A DNA stretch of 64,000 bases, taken from assembly GCA_028023455.1 (NCBI GenBank), contig JAQFVV010006354.1:1130115-1194114 (forward strand), read 5' to 3'. Positions 46,953 to 59,971 of this stretch are shown piece by piece (position 1 is the first letter of the stretch; each line of letters opens with the position of its first letter). Made by a program: the position numbers and the translations under genes. This DNA comes from Epiperipatus broadwayi (lineage: Eukaryota > Onychophora > Udeonychophora > Euonychophora > Peripatidae). The notes below the pieces were generated by a model that was not told the DNA's origin, made no database searches, and saw only the letters and a program-made list of their open reading frames with translations.

Positions 46953-47450
46953 ATGAAAATATTATAGTTGCAGGGAAGGTTTAGCCTTTTGACAGAAATT
47001 TTCAAAAAAATGAAAAAAAAATATTTTTTTGTTGAATGTTGGAAAATTTTAAACTTTCCACTTGTATAACAAGTTCAATTAATACTAAACCACTATTGTA
47101 CATATGCCTACAACAAATAAATAGTATACTTAAATATTAAATAAAACATAAAACATCTAAAATTAAAAATTAGTAAAAAAATAAACAAATAAATAAATAA
47201 GTGCATATAAAGAATGAATGTGGGATCAATAAACATAGGCTTGTAATACAATTAAATCCAGAGTAAATTGATACTAAAGTAGAGAAGTCAGGCAATGTAA
47301 AAAAATCATCTAGATGTAGACAGTCAAAATCAAATAAAAATTTGAGATAGAAGTTAAAGTTACATATGGCATAGTTGGGGAAAATGTAAAACTCTGAGAC
47401 AATTAATTATTAAAATATTTTTTATAAGTAAAAGTTGTTTAAAATAATTA

Positions 47451-49480
47451 ATGCTATTAAGAAATAGAAAAAAATTATTGAGTATGGAGACAGAAATTTT
47501 CCCAGGAAAAATAAGTGATATTGAAGTAGAGAAGAGTGAAGTTAGTGATACTGTGATAGGTGAAAATGAGATTAGCTATGAGGGAGGGTCTTTGCCTAGT
47601 GAAACATCTGGGGGGTCTGTAGTTGAAGCGACCACTTCCCACAGACATGTCAAGATGATGAAATGACCACTGAGGCCCAAGAAACTATTATTGAAATAGT
47701 TCAGTCACCTCAAATTGAAGTTATCCAAGCTATGGAAGATACCATCATAATGGCACAATTGGCTAAGATGATCACAAGTTTGAACATTACAATGAAAAAT
47801 ATGCACACTAATATGAAGGATATGAATGGTGATATGAAGAATATGGAATCTAAAATAGAGAATATGAAGCTTGATATGAAGGATGATATGAAGAATATGG
47901 AATCTAAAGTGGAGAATATGAAACTTGATATAGAGAATAGTATAAAGTCTGAAATAAATAATATGGACACAAATATGAAGAATGTGGAGAGTAGTGTGAA
48001 CTCTAAAATAAGTAAGATGGAAGTGGATATAAAGGGTATGAATAAAAGTAAGAACAAATTGAAAGCTAATATGGTTACTAAAGATGAAGTAGAAAAATTA
48101 AAAGCTAATATAGATAGCATAGAAGGTAGGATGAGAGATATGGCAACCAAGACTGATGTTGTTAATATGGAATTTAAAGATGGACAGAGGGATGAAGGAG
48201 AGCATGAATGTTATGTAGACAGTTTTAAGAGAAGAAATTAAAGATGTGGAAACAAAATTATCACAAGAAATGAAACAACTGTCTATAAGTTTGACAAATG
48301 TTCAGAAGAGTAGTGTTGAGTTGAAACAAGAAATAGGGGAAATGAGAAAAGAAGTTGAGGAGAAAGATAAGCAATGTAGACAATGATTGGAAGAGTTTAA
48401 AAATTCTGTCATTAGTTAACTAACTCTCAAATACCAAAAGATGTGTCAAAGTCAAGAGTCCTTCAAGAAAGAGATCCGTGAGGGCCCAAGGAAGCAAGCA
48501 GATGAAATGCATGAAGAAATGAAGGCTACCCATGCTATTTTAGACCAATTCATCACTAAGCAAAACATGGAGATAGAAGGATGCTGTAAAACTATAGAGA
48601 CACATAGGAAAACTACAGAAAGTTTAAGTTGTGATCTAAAACATTTAGATGAAGCTCTTAACCAAAGACTGGAAGGAATTGAAATTACAAGTGTCACAAA
48701 ATACCCAGTTGATAAGTACACAGAAGGCTGATGTAGAACTGAGGACACAAGACAGAAAAGGAGAAAGGGATGAAACAGAGGTTTACTGGGAATCTTATAG
48801 CAAGGATCTCGGTCAGGCACATCAACCATGTTTGGAGCCTAATGCACCATGCCAAATGACACAAGGGATAGAAGATTATCTTTTCCACAGTGACTATGAT
48901 GAAACTAATCTGAGCATGTCTAAAGGCAACCTGGATGTGCAACAGTTAACACCTCATGTGTAGCCTGCTCAATGAAATAAATCACATGGCCACTTGATGC
49001 AAATTAGCATGATTAATTAGTTTGTGAAACTTAAGATTTTCAAGGGATTGGCCACTGAAGCCTCTATAAAACACTTGAGGAGCTTAAAATTATACTTTAC
49101 AGTTAATACAAATCTGACAGAGGGGGAGAAAATCATCATTGCATATAGCCATCTACAAGAAGATGCCATAATGTTGTGGGAGTCCTTGTTCCAAACCCCA
49201 TCTACCTTTGATGAATACCAAGCATTAATAATGAAAAGCTTCTGGAACAGGGATAAACAAGACAGGAAAAGTATAAACCGATGCCGGGGGAGGGGAACAT
49301 TAACAAAATTCTTCCGTCAAGTATCTAAACTGCGGACCCTAAGCACATAGCATTTGACTGAGGAAGAGATCATCCGAATCATTAGGAGGAATTTACCCTT
49401 AAAGATAGAATAGTCCCGTCTTTGCATGAATGCTAAAAGCATCGAGCAGATAGGTTAACTGGTGAATAATATTGATGTGA
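47451..49480 (+). pseudogene. gag: Gag of element C, decayed
   Basis: The N-terminal part (47451-47666) starts MLLRNRKKLL, similar to MLRSGR in element B. It shifts into 47663-48241, a long coiled coil with repeated NMESK/NMKLD units at about residues 45-120. More coiled coil follows at 48441-48731. The capsid-like domain runs from about 49018: FVKLKIFKGLATEASIKHLR, ITLAYSHL-type helix, MLWESLFQTPSTFDEY, KSFWNRDKQ. It ends with IRIIRRNLPLKIE and a stop near 49427. No zinc knuckle is seen. Several stops and frameshifts make it inactive. Its plan is the same as the intact Gag of element B. Confidence 0.85.
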
Positions 49481-49758
49481 ACCACAGCAGCATACCTAAT
49501 CGGATTCCTGAAAAGAGAAAAGAGGACCCTACAGTAAATGCTATTTATTATAAAAGGAGGAAAAAATAATAATAACTCCAACCACTGGATGGGTAAATCA
49601 CCACAACAAATTCCTTCTCACCCTCAATTACCTAACCAGAATCAGACAAGGGATGATAGAGCTAAAATAAACCATATTGACATCCCAGAAAAATATAATA
49701 AACCGGGGTGTAGTAATTACTCCCTCAAAATTCAAAAGAAACCAAACTAAAGAGGGAT

Positions 49759-50376
49759 TTGAGGTTATGTTTCTCAACTCAAGAAACTGGAAAATCACTG
49801 GGGAACACTAGGCCAGAAAGAGATTGGGAAATCACTAATATAATGTGTTCATGGGACAAAAGAACACCCAATTATGCGGTGCAGTACTGCCTCATGATAG
49901 AGATGCTGTTTGAGGATTTGCCACTTAAGGCACTATTAGACTCTGGTAGCCAGATCTCAGTGGTGTCAGATGAATTTTACAACAGACTTCTGACCAGTAA
50001 TCCCAACATCAAGACCCTGCCACTGAAGTTGATTCAAGTTACCATGGCTAATAATAGAAAAGCCAAACTGATGCAGAAACAAATCTGGGTCCAATACAAG
50101 ATCGGCCAAACAATACTCTATCATGTTTTCTTTATCCTTAATGGCTTGATACATGAGGTCATTCTAGGAACAGACTTTCTCCCCATGCACCATTGTGTCA
50201 TTGATTTCTCTGATAAAATAGTAAGGGTAAATGATGAGATTTTGGAAATGACATTGTACCCAAGATATGACCTACCTGATGTTGATTGTATGATATCTAT
50301 GATCTCAGATGCATTGACTGAGAGTAAAATTGCAGAGTCCAATTTACTTGGAAGTGAGGTTAAAGAAAAATTATGA
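49759..50376 (+). pseudogene. pol: Retropepsin-like protease region of element C pol
   Basis: This 205-codon frame contains LKALLDSGSQISVVSDEF at residues about 55-72, the D-S-G active-site loop of retroviral-type aspartic proteases. VILGTDFLPMHHCVIDF near residues 133-150 is the conserved second block (ILGxDFL). It ends in a stop before the RT. In an active element this enzyme would cut the Gag-Pol precursor. The ATG given is only the first in the open stretch; the real frame would have come from gag by readthrough or shift. Confidence 0.85.
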
Positions 50377-51280
50377 TCTGTTATTATTGAATTTGGCCCT
50401 ATTTTCTCCAAAATACCCAGGATAATAGAGGGTTTCCAGCAGAGAATAAAACTAATTCATGACCAACCCTTTCAATCCAGGTCATACCCTATTCCATACC
50501 AGTATCATGAAGACATATCTAGGCAGCTTAATAAAATGCTAGATTGGGAATTATTTCCAAATGTTCTTCACCATATTATAATCCAGTAGTAACGGTGAAG
50601 AAGAAAGATGGGTCAATGAGATTTTGTTTCGATACTCAACATCTAAACAAAATTACGGTTCCTGACCGGAACATTTCATCACCCATCCATGATTTATTTG
50701 TAAGGTTTGGAAATAAGAAAGTGTTTTCTACTTTCAATCTAACCACCAGTTATTGGCAGATCGAGCTCCATCCAGATGATCACCAATACATTGCTTTCCG
50801 ATATGAGGGTTTTACATACCATTTTAATAGGATGCCATTTGGATTGATCAATAGTGGGGCTGGTTTAATACAATGCTTTGATCAAACTCTATCACTGGAG
50901 GTCAAACAGATCACAGTTATTTATGTGATGATGTTATCATTGCATCAGCCACTATTGAAGAACATCTTCAACATCTATATTTGTTTTTCAAAGAGTGCTA
51001 TAACAAGGGGATTAAGATCAACTTCAAAAAGAGCACTTTAGTATGTAGCAAAGTGGTCTTTCTTGGTCATATTATTGGATGCAATGAGATGAGATCTCAT
51101 CCTGACAAGATAAGTGCCATACAGAACTTTCTGAAACCCACAAGTAGAAAGCAAATCAGGTCATTTTTAGGGCTGTGCAACTTCTATAATCATTTCTACC
51201 AGAAGTTTTCAGACTGCATGGAACCATTGCTGAAAATAATTTGGAAAGATGAAAGATGGAAATGGACTGAGGAGCAAGAT
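50377..51280 (+). pseudogene. pol: Reverse transcriptase of element C pol
   Basis: Broken frames hold the pre-palm segment (FGPIFSKIPRIIEGF, then YPIPYQYHEDISRQLNKML) before 50540. VVTVKKKDGSMRFCFDTQHL, FSTFNLTTSYWQIEL (motif A, with N in place of the catalytic D) and FHFNRMPFGL-type motif B as YHFNRMPFGLINSGAG follow. A frameshift lies exactly in the motif C region near 50925, so the catalytic YVDD-type box is destroyed. The next frame has FLGHIIGCNEMRSHPDKISA and RKQIRSFLGLCNFYNHFYQK, the thumb and connection. Confidence 0.88.
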
Positions 51281-51731
51281 AAGACTTCCAAAGAGATTAA
51301 AACAGGATTTTTACAGCAAACCATGTTAGCTTTTCCTGATTTTAACAAACCATTCATTGTCCAAATGGACAGTAGTGGTTTCAGATTGGGGGTAACATTC
51401 TCAAATCCAGGAAGATGGACAACCTGGTGTCTTCTATTTTATTAGCCGGCTCCTGAAAGGTACAGAAATCAATTATATGATAATGGAGAAGGAGGCACTA
51501 GCAATAGTGTGGGCATTCCAAAAGTTTCAACAGATGCTTCTTAGATCAGAGGTAATAGTGGTCACAGATCATAAGAGCCTTGAGTTCCTGAATCACAGCT
51601 ATCTGACTAACAGTCGACTAGTCAGATGGAGTTTATTGTTACAGGAATTCAACTACAGTGTACAGTATTGTAAAGGATCTGAGAATGTGGTAGCAGAAGT
51701 GCTGAGTCGACACCCATGCAGTTCTGAATAA
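51281..51731 (+). pseudogene. pol: RNase H domain of element C pol
   Basis: The domain includes FPDFNKPFIVQMDSSGFRLG with the first catalytic Asp (about 51335-51395). After a frameshift near 51440, MEKEALAIVWAFQKFQQML carries the catalytic Glu, VVTDHKSLEFL the next Asp, and a C-terminal VAEVLSRHP the place of the usual ADALSR. RNase H would remove the RNA strand during reverse transcription. Confidence 0.88.
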
Positions 51732-51759
51732 AATCACCTTTCAGTAGACAATGTTTACA

Positions 51760-52640
51760 TTACTAACATCAATCTAATGATTGATAACAATGTAGAGGAT
51801 GATTTAGAAGCCTTGCCTGATATTCCAATTCCACAATCCAAATTTAAAACCAATCATGGAGGCATTAAAAGAAAAGAAAGTTCTGCATGGGCCAAAAGAT
51901 CTTACACATTATAAGCTAGAAAATGAGGTCTTGCTTTATAAACCAGACTTAAACATTGAAGAGTGGGGGGTAGTAATACCTAAGTCTCTAATAACCCCAC
52001 TTATAATGTATGCTCATTGTTTATATGGTCACTATGGTGCCCATAAGATGGAACATACTCTTAAAAACTGGTTTTACTGGCCCACAATGTATAGAGACAT
52101 TTTGAGATCACTCTGAGATTGTCTAGTGTGCCTATGTGCCAAGCCAGTAAACCAAAATTGCTCTAATTTGACTAAATCAGTAATATCAGAAAGACCTAGT
52201 GAGATCTTGGCAATAGATTATTATGGACCCCTGCCATATCTATTGGTAACCTATGATCTATTCTCAAAATACATCTTGGCTTACCCAATACCCCAGGCTA
52301 ATACCAAAAACACTATCAAGGTGTTAGACACCCTCCAATTCATTAGGATAGGGAGGCGAAGAACTACATTGACAGATCATGGTACTCTTTACTATCTAAA
52401 GAATGGAAAAATTGGGTGGGTAAATCACAAATCGAACATGTGCTCACATCCATTAGGAATCCACAGACCAACCCTTGTGAACGCATAATGCAGGAACTAG
52501 GATGGTTGTTCAGGACATATCTAGAGAATGAGCATAAGGGGTGGGTAAAGCAGATGGAGCATGTGGTGAATTTCATCAATTGGAGTGTGAACGAATGAAC
52601 TGGATTTGTGCCCATTGAATTACATTTAGGTAAACCCACA
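51760..52640 (+). pseudogene. pol: Integrase of element C pol, zinc and catalytic domains
   Basis: HCLYGHYGAHKMEHTLKNWF at about 52015 and CLVCLCAKP at about 52120 give the HHCC zinc-binding pattern, with a stop between them at 52116. Then ILAIDYYGPLPYLL has the first catalytic Asp and TTLTDHGTLYYL the second. After a frameshift, NPQTNPCERIMQELGWLFR holds the position of the catalytic Glu. WVKQMEHVVNFINWSVNE is the usual end of the core. Stops and shifts make it inactive. Confidence 0.87.
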
Positions 52641-52765
52641 CCAATACTATTTGTAAAATATATACCCACTGCATAACACATAAACTCAGATCCAGAAGTG
52701 GTAAGGGAAAAAGCCCATCAACAGATGACTAGCAGAGCAAAGCAAAGAATGAAAAAAATACGTAT

Positions 52766-52975
52766 ATGTTTAAAGTAGGTCATAAGGTATTAATAAAGAC
52801 CTTTCATGTAAGTAAACCTTGTGAAAATAAGTATCAAAAATTCTACTTACAATATGAAGGACCTTATACTATAGTAAAACAAGCAGGTCCTATTGCTTTT
52901 TGGGTAGATGTAAAGGGAGAAATGAGAGGTACATACAATGCAAGAATATACAATGCAATCAATAAAATAGCATAA
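52766..52975 (+). pseudogene. pol: Integrase C-terminal GPY/F module of element C
   Basis: The frame opens MFKVGHKVLIK and contains YLQYEGPYTIVKQAGPIAFW, the GPY/F signature of Ty3/Gypsy integrase tails. It ends shortly after, with no chromodomain. Confidence 0.8.
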
Positions 52976-53299
52976 AATAAATAATTTCATTACCAACTAA
53001 TAGCAGTAGAAATGATAATGGAGTTAAGAAAAGTGAGAGAACATCAAAAAAATGTTAGGGTTATATTAATTAAGATATCGTATTTATGAGGTATGCTTCA
53101 GTAGACATACTGGTATGCCTTAGAACTGACCTCATTTTTTTGAGTCAATTCACACATGGCAATGGATACTCAAGTTCATGTAGATTTCAAAATCTGGTAA
53201 GTCTCAAAAAAGAGCAGAAGAGAGATTAGTGAACAAGGATATGTATCATCAATTATAGAGATACATAGATGGTCAGGTTCATACCATAAAATTGAACAG

Positions 53300-53338
<39 letters not shown>

Positions 53339-53552
53339 ACTTGGAATGAGATGTAATTATTGACAGAGGGAATGCCTGGACAGGTAATTGAAATTGGGAG
53401 ATTGCAGGAAAGGGAAGAAAGTCAGTGTTGTGATTTTTCACAGATAAAAAGAAAGGTTAATATGCCGAAAATGTACATGCTTTACAATCATTAGAAGATA
53501 AAGTTTTGCTTTGATAAAATTTTGAGTTATAAGCAAAATTTTAATCTTGTGT
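52976..53552 (+). other. Element C 3' untranslated internal region
   Basis: There is no coding capacity and no env-like frame between integrase and the polypurine tract. A TA run lies at about 53303-53334. Confidence 0.7.
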
Positions 53553-53564
53553 AGGGAAGAGGAA
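53553..53564 (+). promoter_or_regulatory. Polypurine tract of element C
   Basis: AGGGAAGAGGAA ends one base before the 3' LTR start, the expected position for the plus-strand primer. Confidence 0.88.
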
Positions 53565-53565
53565 T

Positions 53566-56012
53566 TGTGTGGGTAGCTAAAAATCCCTATCCAACAATAT
53601 ACCTAAGCAATCCGAAATAATGAATTTTTTTTTTAATTGGCAGGTAAAAAGATAAATAGATTTTGTTAGAGTACTTTTGGATAATGTTTTTATATTTTTA
53701 ATTTTTTTTTTTTAAACAGTGGAATCACTACTTACTAAGTAGTTATTAATGATGGGTAATTGACTGGAAAAAAATACCCACACATATATATTAGTAATAG
53801 AATTTTATTACTAAGAAAACATCAATCTTAATAAAAAAATTGTAAACAGTCATATATATGTTGGTCGTTTGTTTTGGTATTGTGTTAATTGATTTGACAA
53901 TGACTTAAATAAAAAAAAAACAATAATTATAGCAGTAGAAAGTGAATCATTATTTTAAATATAGGGTGAGATAAAAATATTATAAATTTATTTTAGAATG
54001 TGTTGTATTATTTTTTTTAATGAATCAATGTAAAAAAAATATTTTAATGCTGAAACGCCTGTTTTCAAAGAATAGAAATAGCGCCAAGATAAAAAAGAAA
54101 CAGTTAAGAAATCATCTGCTTCTTCTGGTTGGCAAAAAAAAAAGAGATTGCTCAAGCTAGTTAGATCAGAAGGATTATTTTTATATTGTTCTACAAAAGA
54201 GACAATTTTTCTTAATTAATTCGACATTCGAATAAAAAAAATTAAAAGAAATGGATGGAACATTAATGTGATTTATTCAATAGAGAAGTGGAAATCATTA
54301 TTAATTCCAATTTTTTTTTTAAAAAAGAAAAGTAACCTGATGTTTGTTTAAAAGGAACTGAAAAAAAAAGAAATTAAAAGAGTTAAGTTTTATTCTGTCT
54401 ATAAAAATATTTTATTAGACTATAAATTTATGTAAAGTTGTATATATATATAGTTCAAGCATGAAATATTTTGGCTAAAGAGCGTAATTGTTATCAGGGA
54501 AGCATTGTTCCTATTGACTATGACCATATAAAAATATAAAGATATGACTGTCTGATTGTTTGAGGAGTTGACATTTACACCAGATAAAAATCTATGGGAT
54601 GAATAACTCCTAACTACACACAGACTTCCCACTGAAATACTTCAGGATGCTCTATAAATCAAACGGGAGTTCTACCAACATCTATTTAACAAAATACATA
54701 ATCTGTAAGGACTTTGTATAGAGGAAAATTGTAAATTATGTTTTATTTTCTATTGTATCAATTTGTATTTTCATTTCTAATTTTTATCTCAGCTTATATT
54801 TAGTAAAAGCTATTGCTAATTATATAGAGGGAACAATCCAATATGGGAAAATATCAAGAGAGTAAAGGGGGGGGGGATAGGTTGAAAAGTTTATTTATTT
54901 TTTAATAAAGTTTAGATGATTTACTTTCTACTGACAGATGTGAGATTGAAATATGCACAAACAATAAAGTGCTTCACTAGGTAAGAGATTTTTATTATTT
55001 TTTTAAAAAGCCACTGATATAAAATATGTACCACATGACATGACTAAGTATATATATGTTACTAATATTTCTTAAGATAAACTCAATAAATGACTAACAT
55101 TTTTTTCAAAATAATATTCTTTACATTATGATTTGTTATCATACTCTGTGTTGTGTTAACATTATATTTTTTTTTTTCATGACTATTATACCTGAGGTTG
55201 CAGTTAAACTTACTTAGGTCAGCATTCTCATTTTTAATTAATCATTTTTTGTATTATTATCATAATAGACATAGAAACTGTAAATACATAGAGATAACCA
55301 AGTAATTTATGGGCATCATTTTTTTTTTCAATATTTTCTTTATTGAGATTTTTAAATCTTTTTCGTTATATAATTTTTTTTTTCTAAATTGTTAAAGAAT
55401 TTATATTTATGTTTAAATACATCCTATTTTTGTTTGTAAATAAATATTATGAAATTAGGTTAATTGACAGGGTCTCTGTAGTTTTGTTGATCCAGCATTT
55501 ACATTCAATTAAGCACTTACATTGCATTTAATGGCCTAGGTTTTAAACATGCACACATCCACATTATTGTTTAATAAGCATGGGAGAGAACATTAAATAC
55601 AGGTTATATTTTGTTTAGTAGATATGACATATTATTTTAGTTAGTAATTAAGAGTATGCATAGATACATACCTGTTAAGAGAGTTGAATGCGAATTCTTC
55701 CTGAGTTCGAATATCTGAGGCAACGTTTTTGAAAAAGAGTGGTAAGATGTGAGATGAACTGGTTTGGATTGTATATAGATTTAGTAGATGATGTTTAGGC
55801 TAGTCTATTGAAGATGGATGTAATCATGAGTCAGGTAGTTCATTGTGTTATCTCTAGCATCCAACATGAAGACCCTAGGTCTGAGAGTAGTTAGATGTGA
55901 GCTTGCTCTCTTTCATCTGTATATGTGGATGGACCGGTTTGTTGCATTGGGCACTATCAACTTTGGGATATGGCAGATAAGTGCACCAGCACTTTTAGAT
56001 TGGAAGTAAGTT

Positions 56013-56095
<83 letters not shown>

Positions 56096-56167
56096 ACGAC
56101 AAACCAGCTGATTGTTAAAGTTGATTTGTGTGTTCAAATGTATCCAAATATATTGGACCCTACCATT

Positions 56168-56170
<3 letters not shown>
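53566..56170 (+). repeat. Element C 3' LTR (2605 bp)
   Basis: This LTR starts TGTGTGGGTAGC and ends CTACCATTACA. It matches the 5' LTR throughout, with visible substitutions and a much longer internal TA run (about 56015-56090). Confidence 0.92.

Positions 56171-56221
<51 letters not shown>
56171..56221. repeat. TA microsatellite, right flank of element C
   Basis: The run begins ATATAT directly after the CA of the LTR and continues for about 50 bases. It is the other half of the repeat that received the insertion. Confidence 0.95.
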
Positions 56222-56226
<5 letters not shown>

Positions 56227-59200
56227 GCCATTACAATTTAGTCATTAGCTAAATTTATAGTAATGTGCATGTAAGAAAATGTAAAACCAAAATCATCATC
56301 ACATTTTTATATAACAATAAATGAAGCTGTAGGGCATCCAAGGTTAAACCCTACAAGATCCAGTTTTAAAAGCTTTAGACAGAAAGAAAGTGGGTCAACA
56401 ATTATATTCTTTATTTGTTTGTGTGTTGATAGAAAGGTAATACACACATTTAAACTATTCAATATTTAATTTTTCTGTTAAAAAGCAAAGTTATAATGCA
56501 TATGTATAAGCAGTGGGTGTTATAAAAGCTATTTAGTTAGCCACTTTTAAAATTTCAGACATTAATCTTTCTTTAAAACTAACCTATGCTTGATCAATTC
56601 TAATATCTTATTCTATACTTCTATTTTGCTTTTCTATAATTGTAATTGGGATTTAAAAGCTAAGGATTTGATTTTAAATATTGCTAGCAATTATATTATT
56701 TAATGTCAGTTTATTTAATGTCAGTTTATGAATGATTTGAAATGATAAAGTATGTGTGTACATTACATACAGAAATTTATATTTATTATATATTGAAAGG
56801 AAGAAGGGTTAAATCTGTCAAATTATTTTTTTACAATATATGTTAAAAGAGAAAATCTGATGAATCAGATATCTATTTTTGTAGCAATTTTGTTTTTGTA
56901 TATGATTGTTTGTCATTTTGGAGCTTAAGCTTGGTGGGAACTCTAATTTTGAAATTGTCTCATCTTAAGATTAAAGGAAAGAAACTCCAATTTTAGATAT
57001 TACAGATATACGTGAAAAAGGAAAAAAAAGATTAAGTCTATTTTTTTCAAGACAAAAGTGTCTGAAAACCAGGTGTGTGATTTTTTGAGTTGGTCAAAAA
57101 TAGCATTTCAGACTATCACTCTAATTGGGTGAGTTGACTCAAAAATCGGATATAAAAGCCATCTGGAAAATCAGTTGTTATTAAGATTATTATTGTGAGA
57201 AACTTTTTAAAAATTATTGAAACTAAAGCAGACAAACATTTTTAATTCTGCTAGATAACCTTTTTGTTTTAAAAATCATTTTTTAATATCAAGTTTTGAA
57301 TGTTGAAAATATTAGAATGGCAGGGTAGAAAAATTATATCTATGTCTCATCTTTTACTTGACCGTCGCGGAGCCGCAGATCATATAGGAAAGAAAAGATG
57401 TCTTGTCTGAAAATAATATTCTACACCTTTCAACTGACTGAGAGAAATAAGATGTTTTTAAATAGAAAGAAGGAAGCATCCACCTGCATTTGAAGGCGAT
57501 CACAAAAATCTACTGATAAATATTAAATCATCAAGTCCAATTAATTGTTCCAATAACTGATTTTAAACTCAAGAAAATTTATAAATGTGAAAACAACTGC
57601 TGTATTTTATTCAGTAAAAGGATCATGCTTGACAGGAAGAGAAGAAAAATTAATATAATGATTTCCAAATTGTCCACTAAAACAAATAACCTCAATAGAA
57701 TCATCATCATCAAATAGTTATACATCTCAAGAAAGAGATTGTTCCAAAGTAAAACGGAAATGGTAGCTGCAGAAATATAGACATTATACAAGATAAGTTT
57801 GACTCATGGGAAGTTCGCCATAAAACAACGGATTGGTAATATGACTTTTTATATCTATTTTCTTTATGAAATCAGAGTCTTAATAAAAAAATTATTAATA
57901 AAGTGGTATATTTTATTTAAAGAACTTTCAAAGACAATTCAGATCGATTAAAACCAAGAATTTCTTACTAATAATAACTTTGAGCTTCATAAATGATTCT
58001 GAATGTATCAAGATTATTTGTTTATTAATTTACAGTTATGAAATATTAATGTGTAAAATAATTTTTGTATTATTATTTTGGTTTTAAATAATATTTTTGT
58101 TATTGTGGGGATAAAACATGCACATACATAATAATATTTTACATGTGAATACTTGCAAGTGAATGTGAATAAGCAGTATTAAAATATTAGATTATTTTGT
58201 TTTAGGAAAATATAGCATTTCAGTGCTTAGAAGGGAGGGGGAGAAATGATCTAAAACTTGCTCTTTCCAATTTTACTAACATTTATTTTTGTCATTCTAC
58301 TTACATGTTAGATTTATAAGGTATGTGTGATAATGAGTGAATATTTTATTTTTTTGAAATACCTTTCTTGTGGATGGAACATTTTAACAAATTGGTTACC
58401 CAATTTAATACAATATACTTTTGAAATACATTTACGGGAAAGGGGGAAGAATTTAAAATTTAATGTTATGATTTTAAAACAGTCGATTATGATTATTGTT
58501 GTTATTGTTAATATAAATTTTCATGTAAATATAGAAATTTTTATGTATATGTTAGAAATGCAGTAGTAAATATTAGTCTATGTTATTAAACAAGGCGTAT
58601 ATATTTCATTAAGAGTAGTCTTTATCAAGTGTGATCATTCATCATCAATTGTTGAATAATAGTTGTTTAAGATATGATTAAATATGCTAAGATTAACAAT
58701 AATTATGAATTTCTTTATAAAAATTAGGTTTTATGTTTAGGCTTAGTCCTAAAGCTGTGGTTGAAACCATTGTCATTATCGTTATCATTATCATCATCAT
58801 CATCATCATCAACATTTTAATTAATGAGCTGTTTAAATGTTTAAAGGCCATAAATAAATATTGATTTCATAGTATTTAGTGATTTCTTAGTATTATTATA
58901 ACCACCATCCCCTCATCTATTTCATGCAAAGATGAGTGAATTGCCATCTTAAATCAATAGTAATCTGAGCTAGTAAAACTTATAAAAAATATTGAAACAC
59001 ATTTGTTATGCTAAAATCTAAGAAATGATTTATGTCTAATGAATTCCACTTCAGTTTAAAGATGTTTTATGTTACCTAGGTGTTTACTTAAATATTAGTG
59101 CATACAGAGTTATGGGTCTAAAATCAAAATCATACATTTTGTAAGAAATAAAGTAAGTAAAGGGATTCAAACCTGGTACATGTGAAAAGATTATTAGATA

Positions 59201-59894
59201 TAACAGTGTCTAGATTCAGATAATCCAGTGGTGCCCTGATAGACCGCATTCACTTGTTGTTCACTTAGACATGCACTTGAGATCAAACCAAGAAATGAAA
59301 GTGGATAAAATCTACTGTATGTATAACTGAGCAGATATTTTATTGAGTTACTAGTGTACTCACCTCACGTGATTTCCATATACCTGAGTTATAATAGTTG
59401 TTATTAATAATTTGTTTAAAATTATTGATATTGTGATATCTTGAGAAATCTAATTATAGAAATATGTATAATTTATTCCTACTCATCATTTTAATATTTT
59501 TGACCTTATGGCTATATAGCTACTAGTCAGGAGTATGTTTCATTTAATCCAATGACCCTTAATATGATTGATAACTCAGTCGGATCTCTTTGTTTAATAG
59601 CCACTACTCAGGTTAAATAATTCTTTTCTCTTTCATATAAAATAAAAGCTACAATTTCTTTTCGTTTATTAAGATAAATATTTATATTTGAATTTTTTCT
59701 TTTGATCACTTTATTTATGTTACAATTGCAATATGTTTGAGATAAGCATTTTGATGTTTTCATATATTTTGGCTACAATGCCTTTGGACTCAGGAAAAAA
59801 TATTTATAATGGTAATATTTTATCTTAATATCTTTTGATCTGCATTATTAAGTTACAATTGAATCTATAATATTTGAGCTAATTTAATAATGTT

Positions 59895-59971
<77 letters not shown>

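Larger units (their letters stand above)
44312..56170 (+). mobile_element. Element C: complete but decayed Ty3/Gypsy retrotransposon
   Basis: The order is LTR, tRNA-Lys-type primer site, gag, protease, RT, RNase H, integrase, polypurine tract, LTR. RNase H precedes integrase, which is the Ty3/Gypsy order. The flanks are TA repeat on both sides, so a 4-bp duplication ATAT is compatible but cannot be proven. All coding parts carry stops or shifts, and the two LTRs differ more than those of element B, so C is older than B. Confidence 0.93.

Noticed and set aside
47710-48150. 146-codon minus frame rich in Ile, Phe and Ser resembling a membrane protein
   Set aside because: It is the antisense of the Gag coiled coil of element C. 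The same applies to 4805-5215 minus in element A.
55925-56248. 107-codon frame with long Ile-Tyr repeats, and a similar frame at 39242-39427
   Set aside because: It is translation of TA microsatellite; the rest is LTR sequence.
57355-57400. GC-rich patch as a possible host exon
   Set aside because: It is only about 20 bases long, with no open frame or splice signals that I can defend.
59150-59240. tRNA gene suggested by GGATTCAAACCTGG
   Set aside because: Only a B-box-like string on the minus strand; no cloverleaf pairing or A box at proper distance.
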